This document shows, piece after piece, positions 48,800 to 59,850 of a DNA stretch of 64,000 nt. Each line of letters begins with the position of its first letter. The stretch's first letter is position 1. Under the pieces are notes generated by a model. The model had not been told where the DNA came from and did not search any database. It saw only the letters and a program-made list of their open reading frames with translations. The DNA is taken from positions 18,788-82,787 of the forward strand of contig AZLU01000184.1 in the NCBI GenBank assembly GCA_002224055.1, in the 5' to 3' direction. A program made the translations under genes and the position numbers. Source of the stretch: Pezizomycotina sp. ARF18. Its lineage: Eukaryota > Ascomycota.

Positions 48800-49695
48800 A
48801 TGTTCCTCATTCTAGGACTTTCATTTAGGACCTCTGCAGTAGCCCTGAGCAAACTATGATCGTCACGACACAGCCGTTTCGTCTTCTGCCGTATACGACC
48901 GCACACCCGACACAATTCTGCCTCAGCTTCGAGCTCGAGAAGCCACGTGCCGATGTTCCACCGATCCTCCAGTGCAACGAGACCCCAAAGTAAGGAGAGT
49001 TCTGCGTGGCGGATGGAGGAGCATGTCACTGCGAACCCTCGAGAAAGGATCCTACCAAGTACATCGTGGTCGGATGTCGCAGGGACAAGAACGGGCAAGA
49101 GGCCAACGAATGGATTCAGAAGGAACGGTACAATAAGAGCAGTTGACCCTCGAAACCGATTGGAACGGGTACTGCAGAAGCCCGTTCGGGGGTAACTGCA
49201 GGTGCGAGAAAATTGAGGGCGCGGAGGGAACAGCGGACCCCCTCCTAGCAATACTAGCGACCGCGTGCTTGCTAAAGCCCGCGTCGAAAAAAAACCCTCA
49301 GCGCAAGAAGTCCGCTAAGGCTAAAAACATCTACAACGACAAGAATAATAATCCAGTTTTCGAGGCTGCGGTCGCTTCGAGCATTGCGACAACCAGGGCT
49401 CTGGACCCTGCGAAACATCATTCACCTGACCTTCGACGACCGGTCCTCCTCACTGGGAAACTACGGTGGATCGACATCAGTTCCAAATACGGGAGCTTGC
49501 TCACAGGGCGGGGGAATACCCTCATCGTCTGGTCACCGCTGCTCTGAAGCGACCTGGGCTTCTCGCGGATACCGCTCTCTCATCCCACAACGGCGGAAAT
49601 CCTCCCAAACATCCGTCGTTCATCCGAAGTACGGTGACTATGATAGATTGGACGATCTTGTGGATACCGCCGTAGACAGGTCGCGGAACAATTGA
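48800..49695 (+). CDS. Secreted cysteine-rich protein, frame-broken
   Basis: The ATG at 48800 opens a signal peptide (MFLILGLSFRTSAVA). After a break near 48855, a frame gives FCLSFELEKPRADVPPILQC; a stop near 49000 precedes FCVADGGACHCEP, VVGCRRDKNGQEANEWI, GYCRSPFGGNCRCE and a basic run KKNPQRKKSAKAK. The end is Ser/Gly-rich (LGNYGGSTSVPNTGACSQGG), closing at 49693-49695. About ten Cys in the secreted part suggest disulphides. Breaks lie near 48855, 49000, 49140 and 49390. It looks like a fungal secreted effector or wall-associated protein; no known family is assigned. Confidence 0.45.
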
Positions 49696-49932
49696 AAATT
49701 GGTATCGCAGCTATACGCAGTCCGTCCTCTGTACGGATCAAAACCAAAGCAATTTCTTTTGTATAATAGTTACATTATTGTTAGTATATAGCACTTAATG
49801 ATCTACCCCAGCATAAGCACGGCATACTGAGTGTTGACTGCCAATCATATTCTTCGAAGTCTGAGGCGCTTGCTGTTAACATCGAATGCATATTGTCGCC
49901 CTGAGTTTACTGATCCTGCGTGGGAGAATGTA

Positions 49933-50393
49933 TTAAATTTTATTATTACCTGAGGAGCTCAAGGCATTATATTTCTTCCACAGCTCAATATAAATATGAA
50001 CAGCTCTATCTATAACCCTCAAGTCCTTAATGCCGTTCCAGTATATCATGTTGTACAGGGCCCAATCCGGCGTGTGAAGCTCCTCCCGCGTGTAATGCCC
50101 TGGACATATTTCTTCGTAGTCGAAGCGTAAAATCCCCTTCTGCTTAGGATTCTGAATATTCCGTCGAATATGTCCATGATACTAACATGGGAGCCGGAAC
50201 CGTGTATTTCCTCCCACGCCAGTTGAAGACGTGCAGCACGGCGAACTGACCGGTGGAGAGACTGCTGGTCCGGCGCGAATTGAGTCTCATGAGCGGTTTC
50301 CATTTCCAACTGCCTTTGTGGCCGTTCAGTGGTGGTATTTTATTATGATTTCGCTGTGCTTGACGCGGCAGATGCGTCTACATCTGGGCCCAT
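49933..50393 (-). CDS. Uncharacterised protein (about 150 aa), frame-broken
   Basis: From ATG 50393 (MGPDVDASAASSTAKS) a first frame break lies near 50345. A polar helical region follows (SLHRSVRRAARLQLAWEEI, then VSIMDIFDGIF). After a break near 50150, a frame reads FDYEEICPGHYTREELHTPD, then WALYNMIYWNGIKDLRVID and AVHIYIELWKKYNAL, ending at a TAA at 49933-49935. It has a coherent amphipathic, aromatic-rich C-terminal half but no recognised family. Confidence 0.42.
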
Positions 50394-51233
50394 CCAGTTA
50401 AATTTGTAGCGGACCACATTGAAGCGGATGTTTATACAGTGGTGGCCTTCGCGAGCGCGATTGCGTGCTGAAGTCTTGTTGTTTCCTTTCCCTCGGAAAG
50501 AGACGAAGAACGTGGATTGCAAAGAAGTAGGATCGGCTTCTCGCTTCTGACGAGAGAAGCTCGTTGAAGGTGCGCGACACTAGCTGTATGTATTTGCAAT
50601 CCCAGAACGGTAAGAAGTCGAAAATTTCGAGCAGGACATCGCTCGGGAGTGCTCGATACTTAGCATACTTTTGTCGCTAGGCGGACGGTGTTTTGCTTTT
50701 TTTTTTTCTCTCTTTTGATTAAATGCTCCCGGGGTAAGTAGTTTCAAGACGTAGCTCTGTATTACTAGAAAAACCATGTAACTTATTGTAGATGCTGTTC
50801 GTCAAGATGAGCTTCTGTACCCTCGTAAGAGGAGGAGAAGATGGATAAGCAAAAGAAGACCAAACCTCCAGCACCTTTTATCAAAACTCTTGGACTGATC
50901 GTCCTGACCAAGAAAAGAAAAAGCAAAAACAATTCTAAACTCCCGGCTGTGTAATGTTTATAAGAGAGCTCTATCGCCAAAGGATGAACCAATATCCCAA
51001 AGAACAAAACAGAGCAAAAAAAAAGAAGAAAAAAAGATTCCAATCGGGTACAAAATGGTTCTCCTTCTGTAAGAGGGAGAAAAGCAAAAAGAGTTCGCAA
51101 ACCATCCCCAAATATATCCAATGCGATTAAAATATAATTAGGCGGCAGAAGACGCTGGTCGTTCCGAAGGAGCGTCATCCTGCTGCTCCTAAACACCAAA
51201 GTCGCCTCCATCAAGCTACTTCTGCAACCATCG
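50394..51233. other. Intergenic, no gene seen
   Basis: Minus-strand frames at 50398-50580 and 50783-51214 are short or low-complexity. The latter is Phe/Leu-rich because of A-rich plus-strand DNA. A poly-T lies near 50699. Confidence 0.35.
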
Positions 51234-52076
51234 CTATCCGTCTCGTCGAGTTTTCGGCTGCTGCATCACCGCCTCCAACCGCTTCCGCAGCATCCGCGCT
51301 ATTGCTCCTGTCGATTTCGAGCTCCTCCCCCGTAATAACTCCGGAACTACTCTCAACCACCGCACCACGCACCCTTCTCCGGTAACGCCTCGCCCCCTAC
51401 TACCGCCGGCTGCCGTAGCCCTCTCACCAGTAGCGCTACCGCTCGCAACCGCACGCTCCGTCCCGACGTCATTCCCAGTAGTACTACCCCTCCCTCCACC
51501 ACCTTCAGCCATACTCTCAATCCTCCTACTCCTCCTCCTGTAGCAGTATTCGCCCACTACTCGTTGTCGGCCTCGAAACCGTACTCCTCCCCCTATCCTG
51601 AACCTCGCCCGCTGCAACATCCGGCTCATTCCCCTCGCAACCGGATACGTCTCCCTGAGTTGCTCCGCCCTCCTCGCATAATTATCCCACTCATGCTCCG
51701 GATTACCAACATCCTGCGGCATCCTCCTCACATCCCAAACCGATCAAACTCATAAGCCGGATTATCAGGATTAAGCTCCGACTCCGGATTTCTGGGGTTG
51801 CGGGGATTACGGGGGTTATTACTGGCGGATGGGTGGTTGGCGGATGCTTCGTTGTTGTGGAGGTTTAAAGGGTCGGCGTTGTCGGCGGTGGTTACGACGC
51901 GACCGGGAGGTTGTCGAAGGGTTGTAGCCGGGCGGTCGGAAGCGTTTGGGTAGTTTTTCCCACCAGGAGGGTTTTCCGAGGGATGTGCGGTGTTTGTGCC
52001 AGAAACGGAGGATGACGCCGACGGCGATGAGGGCTGCGACGGTTGCGAAGGCTATGGCCATGGACTCTGAAGTCAT
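51234..52076 (-). CDS. Single-pass membrane protein with Asn-Pro repeats
   Basis: From ATG 52076 (MTSESM) there is one membrane helix (AIAFATVAALIAVGVILRF), then a basic juxtamembrane segment (WHKHRTSLGKPSWWEKLPKR). Across a break near 51910 come HNNEASANHP, a short NPRNPRNPRNP repeat and LNPDNPAYEFDRFGM. After another break near 51725 a basic helical stretch (EHEWDNYARRAEQLRETY) follows, then Gly/Arg-rich tail sequence to 51234. Upstream frames hint at an N-terminal Ser-rich extension from about 52229. It is probably a type I or III membrane protein with a long cytosolic tail; the role is unknown. Confidence 0.45.
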
Positions 52077-52995
52077 CGCGAAGGAGAAGTCAGCCACTGG
52101 AGAAGAGGCTGGGAAGAAGAAATTTGCGGGAGGGGCGTTACTATATCCCCCTTTCGCTTCTCGGGGTCGCCGCTCCGTTGGCTCTGGATACGAGAGCGCG
52201 CACCGCTTCGGGAGCTTGAGGGACTCATGGCGGTGGGGCGTGACGCGAAAGAAAGAGGTACAGTTTCCGGTCAGGTCGGTAGAACCGTGAAAACGGAAGA
52301 AAACCGGGAAAAGGAAGAAACACAGATGATATATATCTACAGTAGCAAAAAAATTGGCACTAGTATTGGAACAATACCACCCGATGGCGACGAACAGCTT
52401 CTGCTCAGGCTATGGAGAAAATGGGCTTGATAGCAAGTATGATGGAATGAGTTGAGAACTACAAGATATAAAGACGATGAAAGAAGGGTAAAAGAGGATA
52501 TGAGGGTGTTGTTTATGGCCCTTTCGGTGAGGAAGGTACTACCTGGGATTGCCATATCTTATTATTTTTGAAGCAAAATACGAAAGTGGTAGTTGACGAC
52601 GACGATTTCGTGTAAAAAGAAGAAAGAGAAAAAAAAAGTCGGAAGAGAGAGAGGGAAAAAAAAAGGAAAACATCTGCCCGAAAGGACCCTCTATCATTTC
52701 TTCCAAATGTGCTACTTCAAGTCCCCGAGAACACCTTCTCCCTCTTTCCCTTCCTCAAGACCACCAATCTCTAACCTCACTGCAGAGACCGTCGCCTAGC
52801 ACAAACACACCTTCGCTGCAGACTCCTGCGCGGCCAGAGTTTCTTTACGAGAAGCCACTGCTCCGCTCTCTCGTCCCAAGGCCGTCTGGCAGTGCGTCTC
52901 TACATCCAATCGCCGTTCAAGAAGGTCACCTTCAAAGACCGCGAGGGCAAAACCTCCACCCACCGTCAAGCCATAGCCAGTCTCTGATCGCCACG

Positions 52996-53649
52996 ATGAA
53001 CACCAGCGACTGTAAAATACTCCCTCTTTACCCCTTCCCCCTCTCTCCCTGCTCTGCTTCTTTCTATTTCTTCGCAGGAAATTTACTAACATCCCCCTCT
53101 TTCTTACAGTAGAAATCATCTTCCTAATATCCCCTTCATCCTCATCGTCCTAATATCCTCCTCGCCACCGCATTCCCAAGCCTCCTCTGCGGCTGCTTCC
53201 GAAAGTACGGCGATACCTGCTGGAGCGGCATCCAACGCCGCCGTCACAAGCGTACGAACCCCGGAGATGCGGCGATGATGGAACAAGAACAAGACCTCGA
53301 AAGCGGCGGACCTCCTACCTTGACGGCACGGGTTGGGAATAAGAACGTTGGAAGGGATACCGCTACCGGAAATACAAAGAAGAAGAGGTTGGAAGGATAC
53401 TGCTACTGCGAGTATGGATAAGGCGAACATGAAGACCGTGGGTAAAGTGGAAAGTACATGGAAGGTCGTTGCGGGGTTGGAGAGTATGGATTTGGCGGAG
53501 GAAGTGAAGTCGCTGCTGCAGGCGAGGAGGAAGGAGGAGGTGCGTCGCCATGTTCTTTGGATATTGCGGACCTTTCGATGAAGACGAGGAGGATGATGAG
53601 GGTGGAGACGTGCGAGGACGAGAAGATTTCGGCGGAGTTGGAGGAATGA
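52996..53649 (+). CDS. Single-pass membrane protein with mini-first exon
   Basis: The first exon encodes only MNTSD. An intron at 53012-53109 (GTAAAA...TTCTTACAG) leads into a membrane helix (EIIFLI, PFILIVLI and ILLATAFPSLLCGCF across small indels). A basic, cysteine-containing juxtamembrane region (FRKYGDTCWSGIQRRRHKR) follows. The cytosolic tail contains MEQEQDLESGGPPTL, NTKKKRLEG, STWKVVAGLESMDLAEEVK and an acidic end (CEDEKISAELEE), stopping at 53649. Breaks lie near 53130, 53150, 53395 and 53540. The mini-exon layout matches the gene at 56555. Confidence 0.48.
53012..53109 (+). other. Predicted intron after a five-codon exon
   Basis: GTAAAA donor and pyrimidine-rich TTTCTTACAG acceptor, 98 bp. 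Splicing creates MNTSDLEIIFLI in frame. Confidence 0.6.
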
Positions 53650-54273
53650 TACACATTGGAGCGTGTTTTTTTTTTTTTTTTCCGAGTATGAGACTTTGGA
53701 GTTGGTCTACATGAAAACAGGGTATGGCATGATGGGAGTATCGCTGGTTTTCTCCCTTTTTTATGAAACGGTTATGTATTATTGCACTTGTTACGAAGTT
53801 TGTCGGTTTCTTCGTCTTTTTTTGTAAACTGGATTGATCCTACATCGCTAGAGAACAATTTTTGCCGGCAGATTTTGTTTTTTAGAGCAATCGATGACCA
53901 GGTGATAGACGGAGTTAATAGCAGTATCAGATGTGACTTCGGCAGTATCTTGCCAAAACGGAAGTATACCTTATGAAGTGTTAACGTCGACTTTCGATCT
54001 CATCTAGACGTGGAGTTAAACTGCTCGAGATTCTATATAATAGCTGAAGGTCCGCTATACAGCCATGAAACATGCTTCCGACGAGTACAATATTCTTAAT
54101 GCCATTCCCCCTTGCGATACCTTCTACATCCCCTTTTTGTATTATTATTCCTAATGTTCCGTATTTCTCTTACCATATATCCGTATAATCCCTTTAAAAA
54201 AAAAAAAATCCTAAAAGAAAAACGAGCAAGACATTCCATATACCCAATAAATCTCCTCATATCCCGTTTCGTG
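53650..54273. other. Intergenic; convergent gene ends
   Basis: A poly-T tract near 53667-53681 follows the stop of the plus-strand gene. A poly-A near 54196 precedes the end of the minus-strand RNase H-like gene. No further gene is seen. Confidence 0.4.
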
Positions 54274-55820
54274 TTATATATTCTCCAACAGCTTCCTCAT
54301 CTGCTCGTTCCTGCTCTTCCTCTGCGAAAACGTTCCGCAGCAATTACACCTCGTCACAAACTCAAACCCACCAGGCAAAGGCACACAACAAGCCCCCACG
54401 CCCGCGCAAACATAATCCCCCTCTCCACGCCCGCCTGCGGCTTGAATATCCTCCCCATATCCTTCTCCCATCGTAATACCTATCGATCCTAACCATATTC
54501 TCCCCACCATTCCCAATATCCTTCTCGCTCCTCCCCGCTCCAAGCCTTGCAAGCTCGTCCGCTTCACCTTTCGTGGTATCCAGCAACCAATCCACCTCTA
54601 CATGTGCGGAAAAGAACTCGTTGACCGTAGTATCCAATAACTCCTCCCAGAGATCCCTATGGGCGACAAGCTTCCCCTTCGAAGTGGTCCAGTCACTCGT
54701 ACACCACACCCTAACGTGCCTCGTTATCCATCGAACAGATACCTCGACCTCGTAGTAATATGAGCTTTGCGAATTGGAAACCCGCGTAGTGACTGATCGC
54801 GAAAACCTGCTTCATGGCGTCTATACCCGCCGAAACTTCCGCGCGCTGAGCCGATACGGCGAAGGAATACTCCGCACATGTAAAGGTACTGGTTTGAACA
54901 CGCCGCGGGAGATTTGTATATGGAGTCCTTTGCGACGAATACGCCGACGCCGGCTTTTTGCGTTTGAGGAGAGTAGAAACCGTCGGCGTTAATGGAGATG
55001 GTGGAGTTTTTGATGCGCGTTTCGATGGTTCCGGCGGGGATTAAACCGCTGGTAAATTCCCGCCGATGCCGACGCCGGAGTCGCCGAAGGATGAGAGGGA
55101 GATGATCATATCCGGACTTCTTTTGCGGAGGCATTGTTCGGAAGCGTATCCTCGACGAGAATGGTGGATACCTTCAATTAATACGCCGCCGACGACGCAG
55201 GGGACGGCGCCATGCCGTAGACGACGTACTCCACATCTCTATCTTTCTCAACGCTCGGAAACGGATTTTACACCCTTTATTGAGAGTAGCCGAGTCATCG
55301 CCCATGGCGCCGATAAAGCAGCACGCGTCCAGCGGTCTGTTCTTGTTATAACCTGGGAAGAAGACTTTACAACCCTGAACCCATCTTATGTACTCGTTCA
55401 CAAGATTGCTCCTGAAAAATTATTGGAACGAACGAGAACGGCATCTGTTCGTATACCATTACATCGGCGACTACCGTTCCGGGAATGACGGGGATAAACG
55501 CGGACGTTTTGTAGGCGGCGCGGTTCTTGTGCGGTTTTTCGGAGAGGAAGAGCTTGCCGAGCCTCGTGGTGATGTTGGAAGGGATGATGTGCAGGAAGTT
55601 GTTGTGCTTTGCGTCGTCGTCGGTGTTATCGTCGAAGGCTGCTGCGCGGCTGCTGAGAGATTCTTCTTGTTGATCTTGCCCTTGAGGATGAAGGATGAGT
55701 CGATGCTGTGGTTGCCGAGAGCGCCATGGTGGGTAGATGAATGTAGTCAGAGCTACTCGTTATTGATGCTTTGGTAGTAGGCGATTTTATTATTAGAAGA
55801 ATTTGTAGGTCGGCGAGCAT
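54274..55820 (-). CDS. RNase H-fold domain protein
   Basis: The minus-strand gene begins at about 55820 (or ATG 55727). Its N-terminal part includes GKLFLSEKPHKNRAAYKTSA and NEYIRWVQGCKVFFPGYNK. The C-terminal half looks like an RNase H fold: SINADGFYS gives the first Asp, AQRAEVSAGIDAM the Glu, CSMDNEA the second Asp, and a DLWEELL helix precedes DWLLDTTKGEADELARLGA with the last acidic residue. DLWEELL is typical of fungal RNase H1-like proteins as I know them. A Cys cluster (CNCCG) lies near the C-terminus. Breaks are frequent, near 55640, 55480, 55395, 55250, 55050, 54890, 54690 and 54480. All four carboxylates remain, so activity is plausible. Confidence 0.52.
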
Positions 55821-56554
55821 TTTCGTCAAGAGCTCGTTTCTATAGCGAACAAAATGCGACAGGCGGATTTTTTTTTTTTTTTTTTTTTTTTCCTTAGCTA
55901 TTTAATATTTGTTCTTAGCACCTGGACCTTTATCTACGTACAAAAGCAGAAACATCACAATTCTCGGAGCAAATCTACCATCAAAAGCTCTCCTTTCTTT
56001 CTTCTTCGTTTTTCAAGTTCACTTAACTCTTCTCAACTGTCATCGTTGTTTTCAAAATCCGTACGCTCGTTTCGATTTTTTTTTTTTTGCAACTCGTTCG
56101 TTTCTTCCCTGTCGTGACGAGCGACAATCCTGCCTAGGACCTTGCAACAACTCTTTGAAGTTTTGAAGGTATATAATAGATCTTTCTTGAAGATCCTCAA
56201 TGCTTCCTTCGGCTTTTTGAACCACGGGTCCCAAGATTTCTGATTATCCGAGGCTCCTGATGCTCGTCCACGAGTAAAGCTGTGAAGTTCTGGTTAACAC
56301 AGTTCTCCTCATCAGCGTCCTTACTGCTTGCACCCTCCCTCGGCTCCGCAGTAGACTTTAGCGTAAGTTTGTTCCAACGATGGATCAAATACCCTCGATA
56401 CAAGAGAGCCGTTCTCCAACTTTCTAACAAATGAAAGTCTCACGAGAAGCTAGGCCCGGAAAACACACCCGCCACCACTCTCGTTTCCTTACCTTCGAAA
56501 CCGTCCTCACCTAAACCCCCCGGTGTATACATCCAACCAGAAAAAAAAAAAAAA

Positions 56555-56965
56555 ATGCACGGAGCGAATAGTATGTGCCCCATTTTTGCTCCTTTCTCTT
56601 TTCAATTCTGTCTTCCTTTAGTCACGACTTTCTTTGGTAATAATAATATCCCTGTCTACAGATACCCTCGCCGTCATCATCATCGTTTTCGTCGTCGTCA
56701 TCTTGGCGTACCTCGTCCCGGACATGATCTCCCCCGGAATCTGGATACGGCTCTGGTGGCAGAGGTGGTGGTGGAAGACGATATTAGGCGGTGGTGGGAG
56801 GCTAGGAAGAATGCGGGTCGCGACGTGGAGACTGGTGCTGCTGTCCATCCGTTCCTCTTGTACCTGGCCAGGGTGCTGGGTTGGTTCAACAACCGCCGGC
56901 GGCGGCGGTACAGCCGTAGGGTGGAGAATGATCAGGTATATAATACGATGCTGCTTGGCTGGTGA
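56555..56965 (+). CDS. Small single-pass membrane protein with mini-first exon
   Basis: The first exon encodes MHGAN, then an intron at 56571-56661 (GTATGT...CTGTCTACAG) joins to a membrane helix (NTLAVIIIVFVVVILAYLV). A Trp-rich juxtamembrane part follows (WIRLWWQRWWW). After a break near 56780, a cytosolic tail reads RWWEARKNAGRDVETGAAV, FLLYLARVLGWFNNRRRRRY and VENDQVYNTMLLGW to the stop at 56963-56965. The five-residue exon plus helix layout is shared with the gene at 52996. No family is recognised. Confidence 0.5.
   Translation: MHGANSMCPIFAPFSFQFCLPLVTTFFGNNNIPVYRYPRRHHHRFRRRHLGVPRPGHDLPRNLDTALVAEVVVEDDIRRWWEARKNAGRDVETGAAVHPFLLYLARVLGWFNNRRRRRYSRRVENDQVYNTMLLGW
56571..56661 (+). other. 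Predicted intron after a five-codon exon
   Basis: GTATGT donor and CTGTCTACAG acceptor, 91 bp. Splicing puts the membrane helix in frame with MHGAN. Confidence 0.7.
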
Positions 56966-58173
56966 AATTCATACGGACTTTTTTTCAACTTTTGTATAAA
57001 GAGACGCAATATATCGAAATATCCAGCGCCGCAGTTACTCTTTCTCTGTCTGAGCATCCACTGTCAAGTTAAAACTTCGAATGGAAATGGAACTGTGTCG
57101 GGGTACGGAACAAAGTTCTTCCGTGCTCCGATATATGTATAACTTCAGATATAAGTCTCTTGCACTATATGGAAACAAAAAAAAAAGAACAAAAACAAAT
57201 TAAAATTCGACGGCGACCGGCTATTTTCAAAGAAACCGTCCTTTGCCTTTCTTCTAATGATTCTCAGCAATTCGGTTAATAGTTTGTCTATAACGTGTCT
57301 CTTTCGTCTCCCAGCCTTTTATCATTTCCCTTTGAGCCTGCCTTGTTTCCTATTCCCTTGATCGCCAAAATGTCTCCTCACGCACAGGCGAAGCCTCCTC
57401 ACAGTGTTGCCTATGTATGAACCACAGAACCTCATTAGATGCGTCCCGATTCCTATATTGTATTCGATATATATATATGTCGATGTATGATATATTTAAC
57501 GAATAATAGTCCATGATCCAGGCGCTTTTGATTATTGGTGGTTCCTTAATCAAGAGGGAGGGGGATTTGGGTATTACTAAGAGGCACTGTTTCACGATTG
57601 AACGATCTAGCAACTGACCGAGGGCATCAGGAAAAACAAGATTGATATCGCGACCACAAACTCTGGAGGATGTATCGTACCTTTCAGGAAAGCCCGTCAG
57701 TTGCGTGATGTCAGTACTAGAAGTAGGACGAGGAAACGAGCTAGGACTCCAAGTGCTTAGATCATGAACAAGCTATACGCTTTTTGGCGGTGCCGGTGGT
57801 GGCCGTGGTTTTTTATTTTCCTTTTTTTTTTTTTTTTTTTTTCCTTTTCTTTTTCTTGGCTGTCGCCATCGACTTCCTATAAAAATAAAAACACCATTTA
57901 TAAAACCAAACACATCCGAAGGAGAAAAGGGTAGCAGGAGGACTTCCCCAATTCTTCTCCTCTATCAACCCTTCTTTCGAAACCCTCTGCTTACAAGTCA
58001 TCGATCAAGCAAAATATCCCCCATCCGTACGAATTACGAACAAGCCCTAACTACAGCTATAATATATATATATATATATATATAAAGGGTAGTTCTCTCT
58101 TTTCTGTTTATCTCCTTTTTCAAAGTTCTCCAATCCTTTTTAAATAAATCTCTTCCGGCAGAAAAAACCCACC
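56966..58173. other. Intergenic, no gene seen
   Basis: It includes a poly-T tract near 57823-57842 and an AT dinucleotide run near 58054-58084 followed by a CT-rich leader before the ATG at 58174. The minus-strand frame 57350-57613 has no support. Confidence 0.45.
58052..58084 (+). repeat. AT microsatellite
   Basis: About 15 TA dinucleotides, roughly 90 bp upstream of an ATG. Confidence 0.9.
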
Positions 58174-58788
58174 ATGGCTCGCCCCCCAAAGCGCCTCCTC
58201 AGGTCCCCGACAAGCACCACAAGCACCAGCATCAACCCCCACCACCACCAACAGCAAATCCAAAAAAAGCATGCCTCCCCCAACAACCCCAAGGCCGCCT
58301 CAGCGGCAACGACAGCTACCTCGCCTGTGCCTCAAAGCTCCACCTGCAGCACGCGAGCTCCTCTCCGTCCGCAACGCCATCAAAGACGAACTCAAACGTA
58401 ACAACTACGAAGAAGTCTCACCTCAGCGCGTCAGGAAACACCTCGCGGGAAAGACTAAAGATATCAACGACGATAATCTTGTGTTTTTGATCAGGAAGAG
58501 CCAGAGGGATAGCTGGAAGGCGAAGCGATGCAGGAGAAAATGCTGGCGGGTATTGAGAGGAAGGCTTCGGAGGGGAGTGTTGGGCTGGTGTTGGCGTCGA
58601 AAAGGACAGTCCGGGCGTGAACGTACTCCGGGCCCGAGTACTCCGTCTAAAGCGCCTGCGGTGGCTAAAGCCGGAGAGTGGAAGAAGAGCGGTAAGGTTA
58701 AGGCTCAGGATACCGAGGAGCCGCATACGCCTTCCAGGAACATTGTTAGGGCTATGCTCGACCACTCGCCTTCGTGCATTCTTTTTTA
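58174..58788 (+). CDS. Basic protein, possibly DEK-C-like
   Basis: The ATG at 58174 (MARPPKRLLRSPTSTTSTS) starts a basic, Ser/Thr/His-rich N-terminus. After a break near 58335, a compact helical block reads RELLSVRNAIKDELKRNNY, then EEVSPQRVRKHLAGK and INDDNLVFLIRKSQRDS. The pattern of a short helix, a VSPQRVRKHL turn and an LVFLI helix resembles DEK C-terminal-type domains that bind DNA or chromatin; I rate this family call low. Across breaks near 58512 and 58613 the tail is Pro/Ala/Lys-rich (TPSKAPAVAKAGEWKKSGK), ending at 58788. Confidence 0.45.
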
Positions 58789-59499
58789 AAATGTCTGGAT
58801 AGGAGTAAGAGTAAGTGACTACCAATATACCGTTCCTTTCCTCACATACATTTCCATCCTTTTAATTAATTTCGTTTCGCCATTCCTTATTTCTATTTTG
58901 TAATTGTCACTGCTGCTAACTTCCTTCCGGATTTTTTTTTCAAGTCACACGGAGATCATCGCTACGGAAAAGATCTAATTTAGTGGTCTTACTTACGTTG
59001 TCTGGTAGTTTCCAACTATTAACAAAAAGATTCTGTCTTCTTTTCTTTTGACGGGTTGCAACGGGTGATTCGGTGTCATGGAGCAAAGGAGTCTACTTTT
59101 TTTTTTTTTTTTTTTTTTCTTTCACACACCTTGTCATTTGTACTCGTTTTCACTTGTTTGGTACGCTTGGACTTGTTTGGAATACTTGAAGGTTGGTTTT
59201 TCTTTCTCTCTTTTTTCCTTTTGGAGATTGCTCTTGACATTAAGCACGGAGATTGATAAAGGATTCGTTCGCTGAGGATGGAGCAAACAGTCTATAGATT
59301 CACCTTGAAAGATGTATTATTAAATGAATTTTCTGTAACTCCTAGGTAAAAACTATAATTACCTCCCGCTCATCTTCAGAATGCAATGCCAGTGTCTGAT
59401 CTTTTTTTCTCTATGGGCTCTGCTTCTTTATTGTTCTCCTTTATTCATCTTCATTTATTTTTATTAATTATATATATATATATATATATTTTTGAGGCT

Positions 59500-59530
<31 letters not shown>

Positions 59531-59850
59531 CGTGCATTTCTCGTCAACGCCGAAAAATGCTGCGAACAACTTCCTACACTCTACGAAACAACCAACGAGG
59601 TCAACAGCCGACTAAAGGAAAAAGAAAAAAGAAAAAAGAAAAAGAAAAATAAAGTAAAAAATAAACTACACCAAAAATAAAAGAAAACCAGTATTTAAAT
59701 CCCCTGAATATAAATCATGGATCTTCCCTTATTAATCCTTTAGCTGCCCACGGCATAGCGCTCCCGTCAACGTTCCCAGCGCCTCGCCGATTTCTCCTCG
59801 CGTATAAGCGTTACGGTACAAGGAGCTCCAGGCTGAACTGAATCTCAGCG
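58789..59850. other. Intergenic with long homopolymers
   Basis: Poly-T near 59098-59119, an AT run near 59469-59488 and poly-A at about 59502-59530. No gene-like frame other than homopolymer artefacts. Confidence 0.5.
59469..59530 (+). repeat. AT microsatellite next to a poly-A tract
   Basis: About ten AT dinucleotides, then 12 bases, then a run of about 28 A. Such runs also mark likely length-error spots. Confidence 0.9.

Noticed and set aside
50783-51214. 143-codon minus-strand hydrophobic frame
   Set aside because: Hydrophobic only because of A-rich plus-strand DNA; no splice context or relative.
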